Source of the DNA: a virus
Reading direction: 5' to 3' (one strand)
Length of the DNA stretch: 44,466 bases
Virus record (IMG/VR): IMGVR_UViG_3300034375_010822
Span: 1 to 44,466 of that record
Shown in pieces: positions 23,679-31,384 of this stretch (position 1 is its first letter; every line of letters starts with the position of its first letter). A program made the translations under genes and the position numbers. Below the pieces are notes generated by a model, which searched no databases, was not told where the DNA came from, and saw only the letters and a program-made list of their open reading frames with translations.

Positions 23679-25414
23679 TAACCGAAACCTTGGCGTTCTT
23701 TAATTAGATCGTTAGTTGTGTCTCCCTGAACAAAAGAGGTTTCGTAATCCATTCTAATTACGCTTTTGTCAATGAAACCTCTGATGCTGTCAAGGACTTC
23801 TTTCCCTTCCCTCCACACTGACTGACGACCTCTGACCTTAGAATGCCATACTTCTAGGTCTTTATTGAGTTTGTCGCCATCCAATTTAGCCTTACGTACT
23901 AACCATGTTGCATGGGAGACATGAGCTAGTGCATCAGTGCCACGAATTTCATTGAGTTGTGGTTCTGGGTTGGAGTTTGAATCCATCCCGATACGGTTTA
24001 GCTGAGCAAGAACGAATAAGTCAACATCTAATTCTTTTGCAGCAGTCATTAACTTGTAAGCGCGATCTTCAAGCATTGCCGACGGGTTATTGGCAGAACC
24101 ACCTTTATGGCGTGCTAAACAATGAAAGTGATCAATTACGACTGCGCGAAGTTCTGGTTGTTTTGCTTTCATTGTCCGCATGGTGTTAATTACTGCATCA
24201 ACGCAGGCACCCCATGGGCATTCAAGAAGAATTTTGCCGCCACCTTCTTCAAGTTTCATGCTGACTTGGGCGACAACTTCTGCGATACGATTTTGATCTA
24301 TGGTTGCGCCTGGACGTTCTAATTCACCAACGGTGACATGACCCAGACCTTCTTTTACGTTCTTCCACCAACGGCTGCCGAAATATTGACGGCTAAGGTT
24401 TGCGATCAAACGTGCTTCAACTGCTCTTGCTTCAAGTTCAGCAGAGACAAAACCTACCGTGAGACCACCCTTTGCCAGGGAAGCTGCTACTTGCACACCG
24501 AGAGCTGTTTTACCTACACCGGTACGAGCACCAATAACAAGCAAACGACCTGCACGGGGCATGTTAGGGCGTGGAGCTGAGACACCACCGTCAATGTCAA
24601 TGTCAAAGGCGTTGACGCCAGTAGAAGTAGGGCGATCTTGTGACTGAGCACTTGAGATGTAGTCAGCCCAATTCAACCTGCCGGCACCTGGGTCACCGAT
24701 AATAGATTGGATGAGATCAGTAACTTGCCCTTGGTTACCGATTGAACCACTCAGCATGCTGATGCCGTCCATGGTGCGTTTATGGACGAACTCCAAGGCT
24801 TTCTCAAGTTTTGGATCAGTCTTTAATGACTGCCCAGCGAGGTAGATAGTTTCTTTGTAAAGAGATAGTGCTCGTTTCTGTTTTAGGATGTCAAGAGCGG
24901 TAGACCATTCGGTTGAAGGATCACCGTAGGCTTTCATCGTTTCTTCTGATGTCAGCTCTGTAATGGTTGTACAGAAATCAGAGAACAATACGTCCCGGTT
25001 ACTTGGGTTCATTTGTTCATAGCCAGTAATCAAGCTATTTTTTGAAATTGTCGTACCGGTTCGTTCACCGATAAACGTCATATCAATTTCTTTGCCGATG
25101 GCAGCAAAAGCCGGGAGGCTCCACAGGTGAGATGGAAGTTCTTGACCATGACCAACACCAAAAGCAATTCTGAACTTTGACCATAGTTCTCGTGCTATTC
25201 CGCTGGGGGAAGTTAAGACGCGACAAAGAATAATTGCTTCTTGGTCTGTTGTGTTTTCATTGTCAACAATAGTAGTGGGTTGCAGTTTCTCAACTAAACG
25301 TGCAGTACCGATTGTTGTTTCAATGGCTTCTTTATTGGTACTGATGATTTTCCCATCATCAACTTCCATAAGACCAAGGTCAACTGCTTTTTGGATATAA
25401 AAAGGTAGTTCCAT
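23678..25414 (-). CDS. dnaB: DnaB-like replicative helicase
   Basis: A 578-residue protein. The RecA-like motor begins near residue 285: Walker A GARTGVGKTALGVQVAA (about 295-311), the H1a-like VGFVSAELEARAVEARL, Walker B LRAVVIDHFHCL, then VDLFVLAQLNR and NEIRGTDALAHVSHATWLVR. This order is that of DnaB-family helicases. The N-terminal ~280 residues are helical and longer than the usual DnaB N-domain, with little obvious similarity to it. It is the middle gene of a three-gene minus-strand operon next to a candidate origin. Confidence 0.88.
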   Translation of the reverse strand: MELPFYIQKAVDLGLMEVDDGKIISTNKEAIETTIGTARLVEKLQPTTIVDNENTTDQEAIILCRVLTSPSGIARELWSKFRIAFGVGHGQELPSHLWSLPAFAAIGKEIDMTFIGERTGTTISKNSLITGYEQMNPSNRDVLFSDFCTTITELTSEETMKAYGDPSTEWSTALDILKQKRALSLYKETIYLAGQSLKTDPKLEKALEFVHKRTMDGISMLSGSIGNQGQVTDLIQSIIGDPGAGRLNWADYISSAQSQDRPTSTGVNAFDIDIDGGVSAPRPNMPRAGRLLVIGARTGVGKTALGVQVAASLAKGGLTVGFVSAELEARAVEARLIANLSRQYFGSRWWKNVKEGLGHVTVGELERPGATIDQNRIAEVVAQVSMKLEEGGGKILLECPWGACVDAVINTMRTMKAKQPELRAVVIDHFHCLARHKGGSANNPSAMLEDRAYKLMTAAKELDVDLFVLAQLNRIGMDSNSNPEPQLNEIRGTDALAHVSHATWLVRKAKLDGDKLNKDLEVWHSKVRGRQSVWREGKEVLDSIRGFIDKSVIRMDYETSFVQGDTTNDLIKERQGFG

Positions 25415-26349
25415 CAGATTCCCTCCCAGTTGATACCAAGTTCTTGCAATTCTCTGATGTCTTCTAATCTGTCGCGTTTACAGATTTGAACAATGTCAGA
25501 ATCAGGATCGTTCATCTTGATTTGATAGTCATTGGCTTTGATTGAATCAATTAGTTCCTGTTGTCTATCGGTGTAGACTTCTGTTGGTTCGTCATTGTCA
25601 GGCTCGCCGGCAACAAACAAACCTTCAATGTTTTTCATCTTAACATCGTTGGGATTTCCGTAGCCGAACACGGCGTTGAAGTTTCTGGATTTCTTATCAA
25701 CAGTTTTTGTCCAGAATTCGCTTTTTTCAAGACCACGGCATACCGAACAGATGAAACTTTCTATGTCATCCTTCGAAAGCCCTAAGTTTTTGATGTGTTT
25801 CGTAACAGATTGATTCTGTTTAGCAGAAAGTCTAAGGATTTTTGAGAATGATTCTGGTTTGCATTTATTCCAAGATTCTACGATTGATGCGCGTACATCT
25901 TTAGCGGGTTTTGTTTCGATGATTTCAGGTTGTTCTGTTAATTGAATCTTGGCAGGCTTTTTATTGCCTTTGCATTCTTCGCACAGATGCTTAGCAGTTT
26001 GTTGCTTTGTCTTTTCATAAACAGCAACAGGGTCATGCATCGTGACGACTTTGCCGTCGGCACTGATTGAGATGAAACCTTCTTCAATCAATTGTGAGAG
26101 GCAATGCCTCCGAGCTTTGGTGCCGCAATTCATCTTGTATTCACACGCCTGCCACGAAGGCGAGTAGGCCGAATTGTAAGCAGCAGATTCAGAGGATGCA
26201 AGCCATCCCCACATTTGTATTGCTTGTCTCGTGAGTCTTGCGTTGAACAATATTGCGTCAATCGGCATCTTGAGCCAGCCGCCAGCCAGCTGGTAGTCAC
26301 ACCTGATTTCTTCCAGTCGCCCGTGGGGCACGTTGCTGGTCTCCGACAT
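25414..26349 (-). CDS. Putative replication initiator / helicase loader with winged-helix-like N-terminus
   Basis: A 311-residue protein that is first in the minus-strand operon, with GAGG seven bases before its ATG. Residues ~30-110 look like a winged helix: ILFNARLTRQAIQMWGWLAS, KARRHCLSQLIEEGFISISADG and KVVTMHD. A CEECKGNKK cluster near residue 124 may be part of a metal site. The C-terminal part is charged and helical. The order wing-helix protein then DnaB resembles phage replisome-organiser/helicase pairs. Iterons lie just upstream. Initiator function is inferred from this context. Confidence 0.6.
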   Translation of the reverse strand: MSETSNVPHGRLEEIRCDYQLAGGWLKMPIDAILFNARLTRQAIQMWGWLASSESAAYNSAYSPSWQACEYKMNCGTKARRHCLSQLIEEGFISISADGKVVTMHDPVAVYEKTKQQTAKHLCEECKGNKKPAKIQLTEQPEIIETKPAKDVRASIVESWNKCKPESFSKILRLSAKQNQSVTKHIKNLGLSKDDIESFICSVCRGLEKSEFWTKTVDKKSRNFNAVFGYGNPNDVKMKNIEGLFVAGEPDNDEPTEVYTDRQQELIDSIKANDYQIKMNDPDSDIVQICKRDRLEDIRELQELGINWEGI

Positions 26350-26382
26350 GAGTCCTCGTCAATGAATTAACGGTAACGAGGG

Positions 26383-26388
26383 TGTCAA
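26383..26388 (-). promoter_or_regulatory. -35-like TTGACA for the minus-strand operon
   Basis: A perfect TTGACA on the minus strand lies 33 bases before the initiator ATG, immediately beside the first iteron. I cannot place a convincing -10 box at normal spacing (TCATTG at 17 bases), so an activator may be needed. Confidence 0.35.
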
Positions 26389-26395
26389 CAGGTCA

Positions 26396-26507
26396 GGTGA
26401 ACTGAGGACAGGGTGGACTCAGTCCAGGGTGTACTCAGGAAACCTTTAGGGTGTACTGAGGAAACCTTTGGGGTGGACTCAGGCAACCCTTGGGGGGTGA
26501 CCTGAGG
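26396..26507 (+). repeat. Six iterons, GGTGNACTSAGG, in candidate origin
   Basis: Six direct copies of a 12-base repeat start at 26396, 26412, 26428, 26450, 26472 and 26496: GGTGAACTGAGG, GGTGGACTCAGT, GGTGTACTCAGG, GGTGTACTGAGG, GGTGGACTCAGG, GGTGACCTGAGG. Spacing is 16, 16, 22, 22 and 24 bases. The longer spacers share AAACCTTTRGG. They lie in the divergent region between the helicase operon and the recombination operon. Iterons beside an initiator-like gene and an AT-rich stretch suggest an origin; an operator array is the alternative. Confidence 0.7.
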
Positions 26508-26562
26508 AAAGGATACTATATAGATATAGGATTTAAACCAGAATAAAAGAAGATTAGACATT
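26508..26562 (+). other. AT-rich stretch beside iterons; possible unwinding element and promoter
   Basis: The 55 bases between the last iteron and the next ATG are strongly AT-rich and contain TACTATATAGATATAG. This would suit an unwinding element if the iterons are an origin. TACTAT or TATAGA could also serve as a -10 for the plus-strand operon, but no clear -35 is present. Confidence 0.4.
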
Positions 26563-26973
26563 ATGGGAATTAAGGACGAGGGACGGCTAAATAAGAGAGG
26601 GGAGACGGCTCAAGAGGCCCGGCGGCGATACAACCGGAAGTACTACAGCAAGAACAAGGAGCGACTCAGAGACGCCCAGAAGGCCCGTCAGACAGCCCGA
26701 AGGCGTACAGAGAGGGAACGGCAGGCAAACATCCGCACAAGGCGCTTAGAGACGCTTGCAAAGGCCAGAGAAGTTCGAGACTCAAAATTCCAAAAGTGGG
26801 ACGAGCTTGGCAGGATTGTTGCGAGGATGAATCTCGAAGCTGGTCTCAGTCAGAAAGAGATCTACAGAATCCTTCAGGGTCTTGCGACAAAGCGTGAAAT
26901 TGCGGAGTGGGTTGCTCGCGGAAAGAAGACCGCTAAATTAAAAAGACCGAAATCAAATCTTTCTGATGGCTAA
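26563..26973 (+). CDS. Highly basic helical protein, putative DNA-binding
   Basis: A 136-residue protein, first of the plus-strand early operon. Residues ~15-75 are a very basic helix with Arg/Lys at about 40 percent (RRRYNRKYYSKNKERLRDAQ). Residues ~85-120 could be a small helix-turn-helix (NLEAGLSQKEIYRILQGLAT, KREIAEWV). Its stop overlaps the annealing-protein start by eight bases. It faces the iterons, so binding there is possible. No family is recognised. Confidence 0.6.
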   Translation: MGIKDEGRLNKRGETAQEARRRYNRKYYSKNKERLRDAQKARQTARRRTERERQANIRTRRLETLAKAREVRDSKFQKWDELGRIVARMNLEAGLSQKEIYRILQGLATKREIAEWVARGKKTAKLKRPKSNLSDG

Positions 26974-27694
26974 ACTTCCAAACCTCAAAGGGATTGCAAC
27001 TAAAGACCTAGTTGAGACAATTGGGTCTGGTCGTTTTCAAGCGAACTACATCAACTGGTCTCGCACGATGCAGTTGTTCCGCGACCATGGTGGAGAGGAC
27101 TGGTTTGTTGAAATGGTCTTTACTTCTGAAGGTGAGATGCTTCATCGTCAACCTGTAGGCGGATGTCTCTTGTTGCGGTTGCGTCACTTGGATGGAACTG
27201 CTACACCTGCTGTACCCCAAGCGGTGATGGACAATTACAACAAGTCAATTCCCTATGAAAAAATTAGCTCTCGCGACATCACAGATACTCACCGACGTGG
27301 TAGTTGCTTGGTGTTGGCAATGCAAACTGGACTTGCCCATGAACTCTGGGCAAAAATGCCTCTTGAGAACGGTTATCAAGTAGCGGATGAGGCTGAGATT
27401 CAGCAGGTAAAGTCCCAAGCCTCCCAGACGACGACTACGTCTGCTTCGGGCACTGCGGAGGATGCCAAGGCGTCTAAAAAACAGTTCGTCAGCCTCGGTA
27501 AGGAAATGGGTCTCGTTGAGCCTGCAATCAAAGATTTGATCAGCAAGATCAATGAAAACTACGATCTCGGAATTAAGACTCTTAAGTCCAAAGATAGACG
27601 ATGGGTTTTGAAGACGAACGAGGAGGTATTACAAAAGAACGGAAAGGAGGAGGTCTTAAAAAAGGAAGCGCAATTTCAGGCTAGTCAATACTGA
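26966..27694 (+). CDS. Sak3-like (DUF1071) single-strand annealing protein
   Basis: A 242-residue protein. The N-terminal ~130 residues follow the DUF1071/Sak3 pattern: WFVEMVFTSEGEM, then AVMDNYNKSIPYEK and SRDITDTHRRGSCLVLAMQT-GLAHELW, corresponding to the family's MD-NKAI and R-I-D-RC-KAIA-GLGL-L segments. The C-terminal half is charged and low-complexity, with a GKEMGLVEPAI helix, as in many annealing proteins. It would anneal homologous strands during phage recombination. SSB, an exonuclease and RusA are encoded downstream. Start by ATG, overlapping the previous gene. Confidence 0.65.
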   Translation: MAKLPNLKGIATKDLVETIGSGRFQANYINWSRTMQLFRDHGGEDWFVEMVFTSEGEMLHRQPVGGCLLLRLRHLDGTATPAVPQAVMDNYNKSIPYEKISSRDITDTHRRGSCLVLAMQTGLAHELWAKMPLENGYQVADEAEIQQVKSQASQTTTTSASGTAEDAKASKKQFVSLGKEMGLVEPAIKDLISKINENYDLGIKTLKSKDRRWVLKTNEEVLQKNGKEEVLKKEAQFQASQY

Positions 27695-27788
27695 CGAAAC
27701 CTGGGTCTTAGATGAGGCTGCTAAGAGTCTCGCTCTGTTCTTTAACGGTGTAATTGCAGACCCAGACAAAATTAGAGAAGGGGGTTGA
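27660..27788 (+). other. Open frame without start codon, possible frameshift extension
   Basis: In the third frame an open stretch reads ... RLVNTDETWVLDEAAKSL and ALFFNGVIADPDKIREGG and stops inside the terminator hairpin. It has no ATG, GTG or TTG. A strong Shine-Dalgarno-like AAGGAGGAGG (27644-27653) and the run TTAAAAAAG lie just upstream, inside the annealing-protein gene. A +1 slip would extend that protein by about 40 residues. It may instead be a start-less small gene or a sequencing artefact. Confidence 0.35.
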
Positions 27789-27801
27789 CGCCCCCTTTTT
27801 T
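27778..27801 (+). terminator. Intrinsic terminator after annealing-protein operon
   Basis: AAGGGGG pairs with CCCCCTT across the loop TTGACG and leads into six or more T residues. The stop codon of the start-less frame (27786-27788) lies in the loop. Confidence 0.9.
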
Positions 27802-27835
27802 AATGATTACTCTTTCCTCAGTGAAAATTATCGCC

Positions 27836-28627
27836 ATGAGCGCTGAGACTGATCCAATTAGTTTTTGGTTGGCTGCTGCTGGTCGTTATCCGTTGTTGCC
27901 ACCTAGTCAACATTTGCGTCTAGCAAGGATCATCCAAGACCCAAAAGCTTCTGAAGCCCAACGTAAGCGTGCGATTGACAAAGTGGTCACACACAATCTC
28001 AAGTTGATTCCAAAGATCGTTAAAGGATTTACTAAAGGGGTCGTTAGCTACTCCTATGGCGATATTCATACCGTTGACCTTTTGCAGCAAGGTGTCCTTG
28101 GTCTTCGCCGTGCGGCAGAGAAGTACGACCCGACGTTGGGTTATTCCTTCAGTACCTACGCAACACCATGGATCAAGCAATCAGTGTCGAGGTACGCATA
28201 CGCAAACCTTTCACCAGTGCGTGTCCCTGAAAATACTCTTCGTGAATACTTTGGGGCTATCAAGAATAAAGGCAGTTACACACTTGCCGAAGGTACAGCT
28301 ACTACAAAAGAGCGTGTCGAGGCTTGTCATCTAGCTTTGTACTGCAACAGTCTTGATATTGCAGTCAATGATGATGGCGAGAAGGTTAATCGTCATGAGG
28401 CAATTGCCTCCAAGGTTTACAGGACTCCGCATTCCTCAATTTCGTTTGAAGAAATCATTGCTGGAGCAGAGATCACTGATGAACAAAAGCAGCTTCTGTG
28501 GATGCGTTACATGGAAGGCTCTAGTCATCATCAGATCTGTAAGGAGACTGGTCGCTCCAATCAATTTGTGCGGATGCACCTAAAAAAAGCGCTTGAAGCA
28601 ATTACCAACAAGCAGCAGATACAATGA
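27836..28627 (+). CDS. Phage-encoded sigma-70 family factor (group-2-like)
   Basis: A 263-residue protein; I chose ATG 27836 (MSAETDPISFWLAAAG) because earlier in-frame starts fall in the terminator. Region 1.2 is visible in DPISFWLAAAGRYPLL. Region 2 follows: HNLKLIPKIVKGF, DLLQQGVLGLRRAAEKYDP, then YSFSTYATPWIKQSVSRYA. SPVRVPENTLR corresponds to the end of 2.4/start of 3. Region 4 is shorter: EQKQLLWMRYMEGSSHHQIC with SNQFVRMHLKKAL. It looks derived from a cyanobacterial group-2 factor and would redirect host RNA polymerase to phage promoters. Its stop overlaps an ATG upstream of SSB. Confidence 0.88.
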   Translation: MSAETDPISFWLAAAGRYPLLPPSQHLRLARIIQDPKASEAQRKRAIDKVVTHNLKLIPKIVKGFTKGVVSYSYGDIHTVDLLQQGVLGLRRAAEKYDPTLGYSFSTYATPWIKQSVSRYAYANLSPVRVPENTLREYFGAIKNKGSYTLAEGTATTKERVEACHLALYCNSLDIAVNDDGEKVNRHEAIASKVYRTPHSSISFEEIIAGAEITDEQKQLLWMRYMEGSSHHQICKETGRSNQFVRMHLKKALEAITNKQQIQ

Positions 28628-28656
28628 AGTGTAAATATCCCCTCCTGGGTAACACA

Positions 28657-29004
28657 ATGGCTTCCATTAGCCTCTCTGGCAAACTCGTTGGCAAAAAGTC
28701 CGACCCCGCAGTAGCTCTTCGTAAGGCAGGCGATATCTCCATCGCAGAATTCTCTGTGATGGACACTGACTACTGCTACTTCAAAAACAAAGACGACAAC
28801 CCTGGTCAGTTCTACAAGGTGTCGGTAGCTAGCAAGTCTGCTGAATGGCTTGCTGAAAACCTGACCCATGGCAGTAAAGTTACCGTACATGGCCAGCCTG
28901 TGTGGCGTGAATACAACGGCCAGAAGTTTCTGGACGTTAAAAACGCTCGCGTCGTCAGCATGGATGATCGGAAGCCTGCTCAGGAAAGCAATTCTTTGTT
29001 CTGA
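28657..29004 (+). CDS. ssb: Single-stranded DNA-binding protein
   Basis: A 115-residue OB-fold protein; I chose ATG 28657 (MASISLSGKLVGKKSDP) over one at 28624. The SSB pattern is clear: SLSGKLVGKKSD, then FYKVSVASKSAEWLAENLTH, GSKVTVHGQPVWREYNGQKF and LDVKNARVVS. The C-terminus (QESNSLF) lacks the acidic DDDIPF tip of bacterial SSB, so partner binding may differ. It coats ssDNA in replication and recombination. A terminator follows. Confidence 0.85.
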   Translation: MASISLSGKLVGKKSDPAVALRKAGDISIAEFSVMDTDYCYFKNKDDNPGQFYKVSVASKSAEWLAENLTHGSKVTVHGQPVWREYNGQKFLDVKNARVVSMDDRKPAQESNSLF

Positions 29005-29043
29005 TCCTGTATGGATCCTGAGTTAAGCATCAATCACCATATT

Positions 29044-29077
29044 GTGGGGGCTGTTATTGCAGCCTCCACTTTTTTTG
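29044..29077 (+). terminator. Intrinsic terminator after ssb
   Basis: GTGGGGGCTG pairs with CAGCCTCCAC (one G-T pair) across the loop TTATTG, followed by eight T residues. Confidence 0.92.
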
Positions 29078-29105
29078 TTCCATTCACTACGGTCTTTAGT
29101 GGGTC

Positions 29106-29561
29106 ATGGATGCCAAGTATTACCTCACAGGGGCAGTTGGGCCTTTCATCGACAAAACCCCATTACTCACCCATGCAAACATCAAGCCCTATGTTATTGC
29201 AATTCTTTTGCATAGAGGAGGTGTTACTTTTGGAGAAATCCTTGCTTGTTTGACCCCACACTGCGCAAAAATCGACCTTGAGGTTGGTACGTGGGATGGG
29301 GTTGAGAACTACCAGATCGAAGACCATTCAAGACTGGAAGTCCTGGTAGAAGAGGTTTTAGGTGAAATGGTGTCTATTGGAATCTTGAGATATAATGAAG
29401 AGCAAGATCTCTGGGTTCTATCCGTCGGCGAAAACCGTAAGAATCTACCTAAGATTATTAACTGGGTATCTGCGCTAGGTGCTCAGTTACCTCATCATGT
29501 GCTCCTGGACATGTCCCAGGATGAAATCGTACGAACTCAAAAAGCTAATGCCAAAAACTGA
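29106..29561 (+). CDS. Hypothetical early protein, possible winged helix
   Basis: A 151-residue protein after a terminator, so it must have its own promoter. It is helical with two segments that could form a winged-helix domain (AILLHRGGVTFGEILACLTP, then VEEVLGEMVSIGILRYNEEQ followed by DLWVLS). The sequence of helix, turn, helix and beta-wing (LRYNEEQDLWVL) supports this, but no family is recognised. It overlaps the next gene by 14 bases. Confidence 0.55.
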   Translation: MDAKYYLTGAVGPFIDKTPLLTHANIKPYVIAILLHRGGVTFGEILACLTPHCAKIDLEVGTWDGVENYQIEDHSRLEVLVEEVLGEMVSIGILRYNEEQDLWVLSVGENRKNLPKIINWVSALGAQLPHHVLLDMSQDEIVRTQKANAKN

Positions 29562-29787
29562 ATCTATTCTTGACCGTAGGGCTCAACTAGAGGCGATTGC
29601 GTGGATGAATAAATCCCCGCATCCTATGCCAGTGTTTGAACATGACGAAACCGTTTATGTCCTGCAAAATAACGATTGGAGAAAAGCTCGTGTTATCACA
29701 AGCTCCCAGAACGGTTGCCAGGTACAATTAATTGAAAACAAGAAAGCATTCAATCTATATGACGCAAGATGTATCCGCCCATCTTGA
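29548..29787 (+). CDS. Small SH3-like protein
   Basis: A 79-residue protein; I chose ATG 29548 (MPKTESILDRRAQLEAIAW), which gives a 14-base overlap, though ATG 29521 is also in frame. The second half has an SH3/KOW-like strand pattern: DETVYVLQNNDWRKARVITS, then NGCQVQLIENKKAFNLYDA. Such barrels often bind nucleic acid or protein. It overlaps the next gene by 29 bases. Function is unknown. Confidence 0.5.
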   Translation: MPKTESILDRRAQLEAIAWMNKSPHPMPVFEHDETVYVLQNNDWRKARVITSSQNGCQVQLIENKKAFNLYDARCIRPS

Positions 29788-30121
29788 GATTGCCGCTGTT
29801 TGCGATGACATCAAAAACTTGCTACTCGAGAAGAATGCTAAGTATGGTAACAGCGCTTTAGATCCAGTCAGGATTTTTAGCAAAGAGTCACCAGTTGATC
29901 AGTTACTGGTAAGGATTGATGACAAGCTTAGCCGTATCAAGCGTGGGGCAGGGCTTCTCGCTTCTGATGAAGACGTGGTCAATGATTTAATTGGTTACCT
30001 TGTCTTGTTGAAAGTAGCAATGAAAAAACAAAGCACATCTTCTTATAAAGAGGTAGTTGACTTCTTTAATACACAGGATGATGCATTGTTGTTTCAAATT
30101 TATGGAGGCACGGACATTTGA
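29759..30121 (+). CDS. MazG-like all-alpha NTP pyrophosphohydrolase-type protein
   Basis: A 120-residue helical protein; the likely start is ATG 29759 (MTQDVSAHLEIAAVCDD). It carries a pattern recurrent in small phage proteins of the all-alpha NTP-PPase group: EKNAKYGNSALDPVRIFSK, then PVDQLLVRIDDKLSRIKRG and DEDVVNDLIGYLVLL. The acidic D/E residues around VRIDDKL and EDVVNDL could bind metal. Such enzymes adjust nucleotide pools or hydrolyse alarmones; which substrate is used here is unknown. It overlaps rusA by a TTGA. Confidence 0.65.
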   Translation: MTQDVSAHLEIAAVCDDIKNLLLEKNAKYGNSALDPVRIFSKESPVDQLLVRIDDKLSRIKRGAGLLASDEDVVNDLIGYLVLLKVAMKKQSTSSYKEVVDFFNTQDDALLFQIYGGTDI

Positions 30122-30471
30122 GTTACGACGAGATCGTTCTTCCTATCAAGCTAATGTCTAAGGCTCGTCCAAGGGTGACGAGTCGTGGGACTTACATGCC
30201 AAAACCTTACCAGGATTGGCGTAAAGAATGCAGCAGATTGCTTCGTGAGGCTTGGAAGCATGAACCAATTGACCACCCTATTGCCGTTGAAATTGACTGC
30301 TACGGTACTGCTAGGGGCGATATTGACAACTATATGGGCGCATTGTTCGATACGGCCAATAAAATCCTATGGACGGATGACCGCGCTTCCATTATCCAGA
30401 AGGCAACAATCTCTTATTACAAGAGGCCGACAGCAGAAAGCTGCTGGAGAATTAGAATTTTCGACTTGTAA
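30118..30471 (+). CDS. rusA: RusA-like Holliday junction resolvase
   Basis: A 117-residue protein with the RusA scheme: LPIKLMSKARPRVTSRG at the N-terminus, then the acidic active-site core GDIDNYMGALFDTANKILW and TDDRASI, followed by a basic beta strand (KATISYYKRP). RusA dimers cut four-way junctions using these Asp residues. The start is TTG overlapping the previous stop. It would resolve recombination or packaging intermediates made by the annealing protein and exonuclease encoded nearby. Confidence 0.85.
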   Translation: MSYDEIVLPIKLMSKARPRVTSRGTYMPKPYQDWRKECSRLLREAWKHEPIDHPIAVEIDCYGTARGDIDNYMGALFDTANKILWTDDRASIIQKATISYYKRPTAESCWRIRIFDL

Positions 30472-30502
30472 TTAGATAGATTAAGTGTAAAGCACTATTC
30501 AA

Positions 30503-31384
30503 ATGAAATCCTCTGACGCTGAGGTTGTTTACTTTCAGGCAGATACTCCTTACCGTAAGGCAGAAGGGGAAAGTCAGTCTCATTTGAAGACGATTCTTAA
30601 AAGCCCTGCTCATTATGTGAGTGCAGGCAAGCACAGGCTAATTCCTTCCCCGGCAATGATCATGGGGACCGCTGTGCATTGCTTAACCCTTGAAGGTCAA
30701 GAGACATTTGACGCGCAATTCACTCAACGACCTGAAGGGATTAAATTCACTACCAAGGAAGGTAAAGAGTGGCGTGCTGCTAACAGCAAGAAGACGATCC
30801 TTACGAACGAAGGTCGCGATAGGCAGTGGGATTCCGTTATTGGAATGTCTAACGCACTAAAAGGGTTGGAATGGTTTAATCCAGATCAGCCTGATTATCG
30901 TAAATACAACGAGGTATCAATCTACTGGCGAGAAGATGGTGTCGCCTGTAAAGCAAGGCTCGACCGTGTCATCCCAATGGAAGATGAAGTCTTGGTTCTT
31001 GACCTTAAGACAACAGATAACATCTCGCCGGCAAAGTTCCAATCAAAACTTGTTGATCTTGGATATGACTTCCAAGCTGCATGGTATTCACATGCTGCAG
31101 AGCTAATTTATGGCAAACCTGCTCGGTTTGTTTTTGTTGCAATTGAACGCACTGACCCGTTCACAATGGACTTCTATGAGGTTCCAAGGTTCATGCTTGA
31201 AAACGCTCGTTACCGCAATGAGAAGGCTTTGCGGATTCTCAAAGAGTGTCGCGAAAAAGACGAGTGGCCTACTAGACAGCCTAGTCTTAAGCTTCTAGAT
31301 TACCCTAAGTGGTATAAGCCCACGCCTCAAGATGATCAGCCTGCCGTCACCAAAACCAATGATGAATTCGTCCCACTCTTCTAG
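30503..31384 (+). CDS. PD-(D/E)XK exonuclease (RecE/Exo-VIII-like)
   Basis: A 293-residue protein. Typical segments are LKTILKSPAHYVS, PSPAMIMGTAVHCLTLEG, and the nuclease core: WREDGVACKARLDRVIP then LVLDLKTT (D...DxK), followed by YDFQAAWYSHAAELIYG (QxxxY helix). This matches the exodeoxyribonuclease-VIII-like phage family that partners annealing proteins. It would resect DNA ends for strand annealing. The 3' end overlaps thyX by 53 bases in another frame. Confidence 0.82.
   Translation: MKSSDAEVVYFQADTPYRKAEGESQSHLKTILKSPAHYVSAGKHRLIPSPAMIMGTAVHCLTLEGQETFDAQFTQRPEGIKFTTKEGKEWRAANSKKTILTNEGRDRQWDSVIGMSNALKGLEWFNPDQPDYRKYNEVSIYWREDGVACKARLDRVIPMEDEVLVLDLKTTDNISPAKFQSKLVDLGYDFQAAWYSHAAELIYGKPARFVFVAIERTDPFTMDFYEVPRFMLENARYRNEKALRILKECREKDEWPTRQPSLKLLDYPKWYKPTPQDDQPAVTKTNDEFVPLF

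Noticed and set aside
29011-29253. 80-codon frame spanning the ssb terminator
   Set aside because: It runs through the terminator hairpin and is out of frame with the better-supported gene at 29106.
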